A DNA stretch of 60,499 nucleotides from Bifidobacterium breve (GTDB lineage Bacteria > Actinomycetota > Actinomycetes > Nanopelagicales > Nanopelagicaceae), in assembly GCA_945860245.1 (NCBI GenBank), contig CAMAPO010000007.1, forward strand, positions 1-60,499, given 5' to 3'. The translations under genes were made by a program, and so were the position numbers. Within the stretch, counting starts at the first letter, position 1. Each line of letters opens with the position of its first letter. Below are positions 19,316 through 26,583 of the stretch, in pieces. A model generated the notes under the pieces. That model did no database searches. It saw only the letters and a program-made list of their open reading frames with translations, and was not told the DNA's origin.

Positions 19316-19747
19316 TTAAAAGAGGCCAGGAAAGATCTCCTCTGAAACTTCAGCAAAACCCTTTTCGCGATCTGATAGGTATGAATTCCAAGAAGTGCTA
19401 TCCCAAATTTCAACGCGCGTATTTGCACCGATAACAACGCAATCTTTTTCAAGTCCGGCATATGTGCGAAGCCCCGCAGGAATAGTTACGCGACCTTGGC
19501 GATCAGGAATTTCATCGTGCGCGCCAGCAAACATCACGCGCATGTAATCGCGCGCATTCTTTGATGTAACCGGTGCTTGGCGCAGAGTTTCAGTGATAGT
19601 TGCAAATTCAGTAGATGGAAAGACGTACAAGCAACGCTCTTGTCCTTTGGTAATTACCAAACCAGCGGAGAGCTCTTCGCGAAATTTCGCAGGAAGGATT
19701 AAACGGCCTTTTTCATCAAGGCGCGGCTCGTGGGTGCCAAGAAACAT
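19316..19747 (-). CDS. mraZ: Transcriptional regulator MraZ
   Basis: MraZ is an AbrB-fold DNA-binding protein that forms ring oligomers and autoregulates the dcw operon by binding repeated TGGGN boxes. The 143-residue protein has two SpoVT/AbrB-like halves with the conserved motifs [21 protein letters not shown] (in part) and [17 protein letters not shown]. It is the first gene of the dcw cluster. A 10-bp-period array of matching boxes lies 53-130 nt upstream, which supports autoregulation in this organism. Confidence 0.96.
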   Translation of the reverse strand: MFLGTHEPRLDEKGRLILPAKFREELSAGLVITKGQERCLYVFPSTEFATITETLRQAPVTSKNARDYMRVMFAGAHDEIPDRQGRVTIPAGLRTYAGLEKDCVVIGANTRVEIWDSTSWNSYLSDREKGFAEVSEEIFPGLF

Positions 19748-19799
19748 CTCTTCTGGCCCCCTTCCCCAGGTTCCAGCGCGGGAGATCCCGCTTAATCCC

Positions 19800-19874
19800 C
19801 CACTTTACTCCACTTTCCTCCTTTTTCAACCACCTATCACCACTTATCTCCCATCACAGCCCCAGCGCTCCCCA
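19800..19874 (-). promoter_or_regulatory. Predicted MraZ operator: 10-bp-period TGGG/GTGG box array
   Basis: On the minus strand GTGG occurs with its complement CCAC at 19800, 19810, 19830 and 19840, and TGGG or GGGG-type boxes at 19850, 19860 and 19870. Only the 19820 position is degenerate. The strict 10-bp period puts all boxes on one face of the helix. Known MraZ operators are TGGGN repeats separated by 5 nt, the same period. The array lies 53-127 nt upstream of the mraZ start. A promoter is expected here but I cannot place its -10 with confidence. Confidence 0.8.
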
Positions 19875-19889
19875 CCAGTTTTTCGGCAT

Positions 19890-19917
19890 AAAAAAAGCCC
19901 CCGCCGGTAGCGAGGGC
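19890..19917 (-). terminator. Rho-independent terminator of the DUF3040 gene
   Basis: The minus strand reads GCCCTCGC, a 5-nt loop, GCGGGGGC, then seven T residues. The stem is 8 bp with one G-U pair. It lies 19 nt after the stop of the DUF3040 gene and separates it from the mraZ promoter region. Confidence 0.88.
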
Positions 19918-19935
19918 AAGAATTGGGTTGTGGCG

Positions 19936-20307
19936 TCAGCCGTTATTTCGTTGATCCCAACGATCTTCCATCCCTTTAGTAAAGCCCTTGGTAAATGAGC
20001 GGCGAGCGCGCTTAGGAGACCCACCAACCAGACCGAGCTTGGATTTACTCCGAGTCAAACTGTTGATCAGCAGGATCACGCCAACCAGGGCAACTAAGAA
20101 GCCACTTACCCCGACGAGCGTCATCTGAGCGATGAGGCCGGCAAATAGGATGGCGAAGCCACCGAGCAAGGCAGCGATGGCGATACCGATAGATGCGCTA
20201 AATCGTGAAGTTGCACCGCTTAACGTTGAGACAAGGCGCGGGTCATCAGCAGATAACGCCTCTTCCATCTCGGCAAGTAAGCGTTGTTCGCGATCAGAAA
20301 GTGCCAT
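19936..20307 (-). CDS. DUF3040 family membrane protein
   Basis: A 123-residue protein of the actinobacteria-specific DUF3040 family, function unknown. The start at ATG 20307 gives the conserved N-terminus MALSDREQRLLAEMEEAL, so I prefer it to the longer frame from 20370. After this amphipathic N-terminal helix come two membrane segments (about residues 41-84) and a basic tail with KRARRSFTKGFTKGMEDRW. DUF3040 genes commonly sit next to dinB or mraZ in actinobacteria. The gene is 75 nt downstream of dinB and ends in a clear terminator, so it may share the SOS transcript or have its own promoter. Confidence 0.85.
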   Translation of the reverse strand: MALSDREQRLLAEMEEALSADDPRLVSTLSGATSRFSASIGIAIAALLGGFAILFAGLIAQMTLVGVSGFLVALVGVILLINSLTRSKSKLGLVGGSPKRARRSFTKGFTKGMEDRWDQRNNG

Positions 20308-20382
20308 ATCCCCACAATAGAACATCTTTGCGCCAAGGGCTAGTTGATTGCCCGCCCTCTTTAATCTCACCTTACTCTCACC

Positions 20383-21567
20383 TTAATCTCCGTGCTCTTC
20401 TTCCTGATCCCCTGGCTTTATTAAGCGCCCCGGGCGAACGCTGCCACGCCCAAAACGCGCTTTCGCCTGATCTATCGCACTTTCAGCTTCTCGCCAACCC
20501 TTTTCGCGCGCCCCTAGGACTAGTTGTTCTGGTGAATCTTCCTGCAGGTTCTCAAGTGAGACTCCGACTAAACGCAGCCGCGCGCGCTCGATCTTTAGGG
20601 CCAGATAGAGCGACTTAACTACTTCATATACCTCGTGCGTGCTGTCAATTGGAAGCGGCAAGGTTTTCGAGCGATTGATAGTTGAGAAATCTGCAAAGCG
20701 CACCTTGATTGAGATCGTCTTGGCAAATAAACCTTTCTCGCGCAATCGTGCTGTCGACTTTTCAGTCATACGCAGAAACTCTTGCAAGATTTCAATTGGG
20801 TTATCTAGATCATTGGGAAATGTTTCGGCTGCGGAAATACTTTTATCTGGCTCCTCCGGTGTTACATCGCGATAATCGCGCCCCCAGGCAAGTTCATATA
20901 AAGATGCACCGGAAGCATCACCGAGTGCACGAATCAAAGTAGCGCGCGGAGTATTTGCGATATCAGCCACCGTATGAAGTCCGAGTCTTTCCAGTTGCTC
21001 AGCGGTCTTTGGGCCAACTCCCCAGATTACGCCAACCGGAAGTGGATGCAGAAAGGTGAGAATGCGATCGGCGGTTATCTCAAGCATGCCATTTGGTTTG
21101 CAATTTTGGGATGCCAACTTGGCAATGAATTTTGATGGTGCAATTCCCACCGAACAAGTGATGCCTTCCTCTTTCTCAACACGGGCACGAATAGCAGTTG
21201 CGATCTCGCGGCCGGTGCCGAGTAATTTACGGGCACCGGTCACATCAAGAAAGGCTTCATCAAGTGAGATCGGTTCAACTAACGGTGTGTATGCAGCAAA
21301 AATCTGCATGACACGTTCTGAAATTTCTGAATATCGGTGATGATCAGGTGCAATAAAGATCGCTTGTGGCGCCATTCTCTGAGCACGACCCACAGGCATC
21401 GCAGCGCGAATGCCAAATTTGCGAGCGGCATAGTTTGCAGATAAGACAACGCCACGTGCACCTGCGCCAACGACAACTGCTTTGCCGCGAAGTTCGGGGT
21501 GATCGAGTTCGGCAACAGATGCGTAGAAAGCATCCATATCAACGTGCAGAATCGTGGCCTGCGTCAT
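20383..21567 (-). CDS. dinB: DNA polymerase IV (Y-family, DinB)
   Basis: DinB is an error-prone translesion polymerase. The start at ATG 21567 overlaps the dnaE2 stop by 4 nt and gives the family N-terminus ILHVDMDAFYASVAEL. Catalytic acidic residues are present in DMDAFYASV and in SLDEAFLDV, so this is an active polymerase and not the catalytically dead ImuB found beside dnaE2 in many bacteria. Other motifs are YAARKFGIRAAMP, SVGIAPSKFIAKLAS, a helix-hairpin-helix region with GVGPKTAEQLERLG, and a little-finger domain. The 394-residue length is normal. It is probably cotranscribed with the DUF6504 gene and dnaE2 under LexA control. Confidence 0.95.
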   Translation of the reverse strand: MTQATILHVDMDAFYASVAELDHPELRGKAVVVGAGARGVVLSANYAARKFGIRAAMPVGRAQRMAPQAIFIAPDHHRYSEISERVMQIFAAYTPLVEPISLDEAFLDVTGARKLLGTGREIATAIRARVEKEEGITCSVGIAPSKFIAKLASQNCKPNGMLEITADRILTFLHPLPVGVIWGVGPKTAEQLERLGLHTVADIANTPRATLIRALGDASGASLYELAWGRDYRDVTPEEPDKSISAAETFPNDLDNPIEILQEFLRMTEKSTARLREKGLFAKTISIKVRFADFSTINRSKTLPLPIDSTHEVYEVVKSLYLALKIERARLRLVGVSLENLQEDSPEQLVLGAREKGWREAESAIDQAKARFGRGSVRPGRLIKPGDQEEEHGD

Positions 21568-24500
21568 CTCTGCATCGCTTGCTGTACTAATTGGCGCGAC
21601 CATTTTTCATAAGCTGCACGTAGATCCCAAGCCCCGTTGGCGTTGATAGAGATGCCGCGATCACCGGTTCTACGAGTTTTGCCACGGACTAACAATATGG
21701 ATGAACTGTAGAGAGTGGAAGCAAATCCCTCTTGGGCATCAGAGAAAAATGTGGAATCAGTACATCCATAACCATCATCGAGAGTTAAGAAGATTACGCG
21801 CCGCCCCGAACGCACTGGTGGGGTCTGCATCGCGACTTTAATTCCTGCCACAAGTACTTCACTCTGAGATCGCAGCGAAAGTAAATCCGATGATTTAACA
21901 GCGCCGATCGCATTTAGGAATGGCGCATAGAACTCGAGCATATGGTGGCTGATATCCATTCCTAAACGCTCTACTTCGTTGCGCACCTTTTCAGCAGCGC
22001 CCATCGCAGGCAAACCACTTGCTTCAACATCAGGGGGTGCAAAGCCAAAGACCATCTGGGACCCGCCAATATTGGCAACCGGGGAGCGAGTTAAATCAGA
22101 TAAGTGGAGTAATAAATCACGGTGATTTATCACGCCATCTTTTAGTGAATGCACTTGGTCAAGGGCACCGGTCATAATTAAAGTTTCGATAACTGGATGC
22201 GATGCCCCTGATCTGCGATAGAAATCAGCGAGGTCAAGATAGGGACGGCCCGCGATTATCGAAGCGACTTCTTTATCGCTGATTCCTGAGACTGAAGTAA
22301 GCGCGATCCGCACGCTCTCACCGCCACCCTTATCTCTTTCTACTGTGTATTGACTGCCTGAAAAATTAATATCAAGTGGCGCTAAACCAACTCCAAGTTG
22401 GCGCGCTTCATCAATCATTAAACGTTTCGGGTACATACCTGGATCATGAGTTAAAACACCTGCGATAAATGCTGCAGGGTAATGAGTTTTTAAGTAAGCA
22501 GATTGATATGTAGGAAGTGCGAAAGCTGCCGCATGTGCTTTACAGAAACCAAAAGATGCAAAGGCGCGAAGGACCTCCCAGATTTCAGTAATCGTGATCA
22601 ACTCATAACCGCGCGCTGTGGCGGAAGGAAAGAACCAATCGCAGACTTCTTGTTGGCCTTCCTTGCTGCCTAAAGCGCGCCGTTTTTCATCGGCAGCGGC
22701 AAGTGAGATACCAGTCATCACCGCGATAATCGAGATAACTTGTTCGTGAAAGACCACCACGCCTTCGGTCTGCGCCAAGATCGAATAAAGATCAGGGTGG
22801 ATTATCTGCGCCTTGGTCCAGCCGTGGCGAGCGTTAAGAAATGGCCTGATCATGTCACTTTTAACTGGGCCAGGGCGAAAGAGTGAGATATCGATAATTA
22901 AATCGCTAAAAGTTTTCGGCGCTAACTTTCCGACTAGTTCACGTTGTCCGGGGCTTTCTACTTGGAAGATACCTAAGGTGCGCGTTGATTGGATTAACTC
23001 GTAAGTTGCGGCGTCATCAAGTGGCACAGCATCGATATCTAAATCAATATCAGCAACGCGTTTTATCTCGTGCACTGCATGGGCGATTGTCGATTGCATC
23101 CGCACGCCCAAAATATCTAGCTTTAATAACCCAATTTCTTCTACGCCATCTTTATCAAATTCCACCATTGGATAACCACTGGCGTTAAATTGAACTGGCG
23201 CGCGATCTAATAGCCCAGCATCAGATAAAACAACTGCGCAAGGGTGCATCGCTAAATGGCGTGGCAATCCATCTAGGCGCTGTGCCAGCGAAATCGCCAT
23301 CACGGTAAGGGGCGCAGATAAGTTAAGTGAGCGAAGTTCGGGAAGTGATTTAAGGGTTGCCTCAATATTACGGGCGCGGATATGCGGCAGAGATTTAGCG
23401 ATTAGGTCTATCTCCATCGCCGGCAACCCAAGTGCTGCGCCAACATCGCGGATTGCATTTCGCGCGCGGTAGGTGTCGACCATGGAAACAGTTGCACAAC
23501 GCGAAAGTGCTTGTGGCGATCGCCAATCAGTATCGCCATATCTTTTAAAGACCAGGTCATAGATTTCTAAGCGGCGCGCAGATTCCACATCTATATCAAT
23601 ATCAGGAAGCGCCCTGCGCAGTGGTGAACAGAAACGCTCCATCAATAAACCGTGTTGCATCGGATCAACTCCTGAAATACCAAGCAAATGACAGATCAGT
23701 GAACCGGCACCACTGCCACGTGCTGCCACCCGAATATTTTTCTCCCGCGCCATACCGGTGATATCGGCAACGGTTAAGAAATATGGTTCGTATCCCAGTG
23801 TTGCAACGGTGGCGAGCTCATCATCTAGCCGTGCACGAGCTTTATTGATTGTGGCTGAATCGTTGTAGCGCCAATTAATTCCGGATTCACAGCGTGTGCG
23901 CAGCAAGGTGCGCATCGCACTTGCCGAATCTGCCCCGACTATATGGGCCTCAGGTAGGTGAATTCCTCCTAAACCAAGATCGCGTTGTGGGGAAAGAAGT
24001 GCGCGCTCGGCCCATTGGCGGGTGGTGTTTAAAAGATCGCGTGGAGTGCGTTCTCCGGCGGCGCGGGCAATTTCAGCAGCGAGTGAAGCCATCTGATCAC
24101 TCGATTTTAAATAACCTTCGGCATTGCGCCGTTCCAGATGGCGTTGATGTAACGGAACTAATTGGCGGGCGCAATCTAAAATATCGGCAACTGGTCCATC
24201 TGCCGCATCGCACATCCGCACCGCATTTGTGATTACCGCATCGATATCGTGATCGCGGGCGAAGATAAGTGAGCGAGCAGCATGTCCAGTTGAGAATGGG
24301 CCGTTGCCCGCAACTAAGTGCGATACGCAATCTATTGCTTGATCGCCAAAGAGTGACCGGGTCTTATTAAATATATCAAGTGCGATATCAATACGGTGTA
24401 GCGCTAGCGCTTGGCTAACTGGTGATTCTGGGCCATGCAGTAAATGCAATTGGGTTGAATATTGGCTAAAGCGTTGCAAGAAATCTAAAGTCAGAATCGG

Positions 24501-24848
24501 TGTGCGATCGGCGGCATTCATATTAAGGCCACTTAATAAACGCACCAGCGCGCGCCATCCCCCATCGCCGTGGGCCAAGATAGTCACACGTGGTAAATCT
24601 TTAGCGGGCACACTTTTAAGATTTGGATCAGCTAATAAATCAATAGCCAGGTTTATTCCAATAATTGGAGCGATACCAAATTCCAGACAAGCGCTAGCAA
24701 AACGGATCGCACCTGATAAGCCATCGCGATCGGTGAGGGCGAGCGCCGGTGATTCAAATTGCGCAGCGCGTTCTACAAGATCACGTGGTTGGGTGGTGCC
24801 GTATTTAAGTGAGAAAGCACTTGATGTCCGTAAATGTATGAAGCTCAT
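21564..24848 (-). CDS. dnaE2: Error-prone DNA polymerase III alpha subunit DnaE2
   Basis: DnaE2 is the non-essential C-family polymerase used for damage-induced mutagenesis. The 1094-residue protein begins with a PHP domain (FIHLRTSSAFSLKYG). The palm carries the catalytic motifs LPDIDIDVE and GLLKLDILGVRM, followed by SIIAVMTGIS-type finger sequence, FGFCKAHAAAFALPTYQSAYLK, a helix-hairpin-helix region, and a C-terminal OB fold. It is shorter than the replicative DnaE1 and sits in an operon with dinB, which supports DnaE2. The first PHP metal motif (HxH) is altered to HLR, so PHP exonuclease activity is doubtful. An 11-bp repeat fills the gap from the DUF6504 gene. Confidence 0.95.
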   Translation of the reverse strand: MSFIHLRTSSAFSLKYGTTQPRDLVERAAQFESPALALTDRDGLSGAIRFASACLEFGIAPIIGINLAIDLLADPNLKSVPAKDLPRVTILAHGDGGWRALVRLLSGLNMNAADRTPILTLDFLQRFSQYSTQLHLLHGPESPVSQALALHRIDIALDIFNKTRSLFGDQAIDCVSHLVAGNGPFSTGHAARSLIFARDHDIDAVITNAVRMCDAADGPVADILDCARQLVPLHQRHLERRNAEGYLKSSDQMASLAAEIARAAGERTPRDLLNTTRQWAERALLSPQRDLGLGGIHLPEAHIVGADSASAMRTLLRTRCESGINWRYNDSATINKARARLDDELATVATLGYEPYFLTVADITGMAREKNIRVAARGSGAGSLICHLLGISGVDPMQHGLLMERFCSPLRRALPDIDIDVESARRLEIYDLVFKRYGDTDWRSPQALSRCATVSMVDTYRARNAIRDVGAALGLPAMEIDLIAKSLPHIRARNIEATLKSLPELRSLNLSAPLTVMAISLAQRLDGLPRHLAMHPCAVVLSDAGLLDRAPVQFNASGYPMVEFDKDGVEEIGLLKLDILGVRMQSTIAHAVHEIKRVADIDLDIDAVPLDDAATYELIQSTRTLGIFQVESPGQRELVGKLAPKTFSDLIIDISLFRPGPVKSDMIRPFLNARHGWTKAQIIHPDLYSILAQTEGVVVFHEQVISIIAVMTGISLAAADEKRRALGSKEGQQEVCDWFFPSATARGYELITITEIWEVLRAFASFGFCKAHAAAFALPTYQSAYLKTHYPAAFIAGVLTHDPGMYPKRLMIDEARQLGVGLAPLDINFSGSQYTVERDKGGGESVRIALTSVSGISDKEVASIIAGRPYLDLADFYRRSGASHPVIETLIMTGALDQVHSLKDGVINHRDLLLHLSDLTRSPVANIGGSQMVFGFAPPDVEASGLPAMGAAEKVRNEVERLGMDISHHMLEFYAPFLNAIGAVKSSDLLSLRSQSEVLVAGIKVAMQTPPVRSGRRVIFLTLDDGYGCTDSTFFSDAQEGFASTLYSSSILLVRGKTRRTGDRGISINANGAWDLRAAYEKWSRQLVQQAMQR

Positions 24849-24854
24849 TTTTTA

Positions 24855-24887
24855 ACTCAAACCTGAATCAGACCTGGATCAGACCTG
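24855..24887. repeat. 11-bp tandem repeat at the DUF6504 stop codon
   Basis: On the minus strand CAGGTCTGATC, CAGGTCTGATT and CAGGTTTGAGT follow each other. The DUF6504 stop (TGA, 24879-24881) lies in the first unit. Since 11 is not a multiple of three, the TGA of each following unit falls in another frame, so all three frames are closed within 33 nt. The array occupies most of the gap before the dnaE2 start. Confidence 0.85.
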
Positions 24888-25160
24888 TTTTACGATCCAG
24901 GAACCTGTGATCTCATCGCGTTCGAGTTGAAAAGTATTTAACGCACCGATAGGTGCAGCTTCGACGGTCCATAAAGCACGTGCGCCATCATCAGGGCGAT
25001 AGATGCCATCGCTTACTCGGTTCCACCAGCCGCCCGCTTCACACCAACGCGAGAGAACGGCGTGGATGCGAAAGCGTTTGCCGCGAAAGGTAAATTCAAT
25101 AGGTGTAGCCGCTCCATCTGAGATGACATCGTGAGCGGGAGCAACTTCTGGGAGTGACAT
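24879..25160 (-). CDS. DUF6504 family protein, first gene of the mutagenesis operon
   Basis: A 93-residue protein of the actinobacterial DUF6504 family; the function is unknown to me. ATG 25160 gives MSLPEVAPAHDVI at the N-terminus; the longer frame upstream would run through the LexA box and is rejected. Seen: a beta-rich core with PIEFTFRGKRFRIHAVLSRW, several tryptophans (WWNRV, ALWTVEA) and a C-terminal LERDEITGSWIVKQV. It has no signal peptide or membrane segment. Relatives occur next to dnaE2, dinB or imuB-like genes, so a role in translesion synthesis, perhaps as an accessory or single-strand DNA-contacting protein, is an inference from context only. Confidence 0.8.
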   Translation of the reverse strand: MSLPEVAPAHDVISDGAATPIEFTFRGKRFRIHAVLSRWCEAGGWWNRVSDGIYRPDDGARALWTVEAAPIGALNTFQLERDEITGSWIVKQV

Positions 25161-25191
25161 TTTTACGTGCCTCAAGCCTTCCTGTAGATAT

Positions 25192-25207
25192 TCGAACAAG
25201 TGTTCGA
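25192..25207. promoter_or_regulatory. LexA (SOS) box
   Basis: TCGAACAAGTGTTCGA matches the Gram-positive/actinobacterial LexA consensus CGAACRNRYGTTYG at every fixed position and sits 31 nt upstream of the DUF6504 start. It predicts DNA-damage induction of the DUF6504 gene, dnaE2 and dinB. Confidence 0.92.
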
Positions 25208-25259
25208 AAAGTAACCCAAGGCTCTGACATTGGCAAGGCGCGCACCACGCCACGCTCAA

Positions 25260-25281
25260 GATAGTTGAAAGTTCAACTATC
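25260..25281. promoter_or_regulatory. MarR-type palindromic operator upstream of doxX
   Basis: A perfect 10-bp inverted repeat, GATAGTTGAA then two bases then TTCAACTATC, lies 65 nt before the doxX start and in the divergent region shared with the SOS operon. The AGTTGAA/TTCAACT core resembles sites bound by MarR-family repressors that control DoxX-type genes. No MarR gene is in the window. Confidence 0.7.
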
Positions 25282-25346
25282 TCCCCTACAATTGCCCGAG
25301 TCAGAACACAGACCAACCAAAATAGAAAAGACTAACAAGGAGATCC

Positions 25347-25775
25347 ATGGACGCAGTACTCGTAATCGGCCGAATTCTTTTCGCACTTATCTTCATCACA
25401 TCAGGAATCGCTCACTTTGCAAAGCTTGAAATGATGACCGGCTATGCCAAATACAAGAAGTTGCCTGCTGCAAAACTCGGCGTAATGGTCAGCGGCCTCT
25501 TCTTCATTCTCGGCGGTGTATATGTGGCACTCGGTTTCTGGGTAGACCTCGGCGCTCTCTTGCTAGCAATCACATTGGTACTTGCTGCGGTTATCTTCCA
25601 TAACTTTTGGGCTGAAGCTGATGCAACTGCAAAGCAGAATGAAATGATCGCTTTCAATAAGGATCTAGCTCTGGCTGGTGCTTCTCTAATCATCTTCGCA
25701 CTTATCTACAGCGGTGCAGTTTCAGCAGATGCTTTCGGGCCACACCTTGGAAATATCTCTTTCTTTAACAAGTAA
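25347..25775 (+). CDS. DoxX family membrane protein
   Basis: A 142-residue integral membrane protein of the DoxX/SURF4-like family with four membrane segments. The N-terminus VLVIGRILFALIFITSGIAHF is the family signature (in part); the loop KYKKLPAAKLGVMVSGLFFILGG matches the second helix region. Family members act in membrane redox or detoxification functions (for example with an SodA/SseA complex in mycobacteria), but the role here is unknown. ATG 25347 follows AAGGAG at good spacing. It has its own operator-like palindrome upstream and a strong terminator downstream, so it is likely a single-gene unit. Confidence 0.85.
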   Translation: MDAVLVIGRILFALIFITSGIAHFAKLEMMTGYAKYKKLPAAKLGVMVSGLFFILGGVYVALGFWVDLGALLLAITLVLAAVIFHNFWAEADATAKQNEMIAFNKDLALAGASLIIFALIYSGAVSADAFGPHLGNISFFNK

Positions 25776-25787
25776 AGAAACCTTCAC

Positions 25788-25825
25788 CGAAACGGCTCCC
25801 AAAAATGGGGGCCGTTTCGCTTTTT
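25788..25825 (+). terminator. Rho-independent terminator after doxX
   Basis: CGAAACGGCTCCC pairs with GGGGGCCGTTTCG over 13 bp (one G-T wobble) around an AAAAAT loop, followed by CTTTTT. It lies 13 nt after the doxX stop and only 17 nt before the next gene. Confidence 0.93.
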
Positions 25826-25842
25826 GGTGAGAGCATTGAGAA

Positions 25843-26583
25843 ATGGAAACCCTGCTGGCAATTATCTCTGGTGGGGTAATTGGCGCAGTTCTCGGCTTAG
25901 TTGGCGCCGGTGGAGCGATGCTCTCGGTTCCGATTTTGATGTATGGCTTTGGTTTTGATCCTAAAGCCGCAACTACCGCAGCGCTAGCCGTCGTCTTACT
26001 TGCTGCGCTATCCGGGTTAATTCCTAGAGCGCTAAAAAAACAAGTTCTGTATCGCGATGCATTTGTTATCTGGGGTATCGGATCAATTACCAACTTAGGT
26101 TTTTCATCAATCGTTGACCAGATACCGGATGCAGTAATTACAACTGGATTTGCTGGCGTCTTAATCTTGGCAGGTACCTCGATGCTGCGGCCGCCAAAGT
26201 TAGATGAACAGAAGCGAATGCCCTTTCCTGTCTTGGTCGTTTTATCGCTATTCATCGGCACGTTAACTGGACTCTTTGGTATTGGTGGTGGATTCCTTGC
26301 GATTCCAGTACTAGTTCTCTACTTTGGTACTCCACAAATTGTCGCTGCCGGAACTTCGCTCTTAATTATCGTCATTAACTCACTAACCGCTTTTGTTGGC
26401 CACCGCTCACAATGGGCTGATGTGCAATGGCATATTCCGATTCTGATGGGAGCATCTGCCACTGTCATTGCCCAGGTTGCATCACAGCTAGCCCACATGA
26501 CTTCACCAGTAGTACTGCGCAGAGCATTTGCCTATCTGCTATTTGCGATTTCTATCTTTACCATATTTGAAACTTATCTTTAA
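25843..26583 (+). CDS. TauE/SafE family sulfite/anion exporter-like permease
   Basis: A 246-residue membrane protein with about eight segments in two related halves: GGVIGAVLGLVGAGGAMLSVPIL in part and IGTLTGLFGIGGGFLAIPVLVLYFG in part. The glycine-rich GxxxGxxGxGGG motif in each half is the TauE/SafE (DUF81) signature. Members export sulfite, sulfoacetate or other organic anions; the substrate cannot be assigned. It begins just after the doxX terminator, so its promoter must overlap that terminator or readthrough is used. Its stop overlaps the convergent MFS gene by 4 nt. Confidence 0.88.
   Translation: METLLAIISGGVIGAVLGLVGAGGAMLSVPILMYGFGFDPKAATTAALAVVLLAALSGLIPRALKKQVLYRDAFVIWGIGSITNLGFSSIVDQIPDAVITTGFAGVLILAGTSMLRPPKLDEQKRMPFPVLVVLSLFIGTLTGLFGIGGGFLAIPVLVLYFGTPQIVAAGTSLLIIVINSLTAFVGHRSQWADVQWHIPILMGASATVIAQVASQLAHMTSPVVLRRAFAYLLFAISIFTIFETYL

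Noticed and set aside
20383-21567. ImuB identity for the Y-family polymerase next to dnaE2
   Set aside because: Both catalytic acidic motifs are intact, which ImuB lacks.
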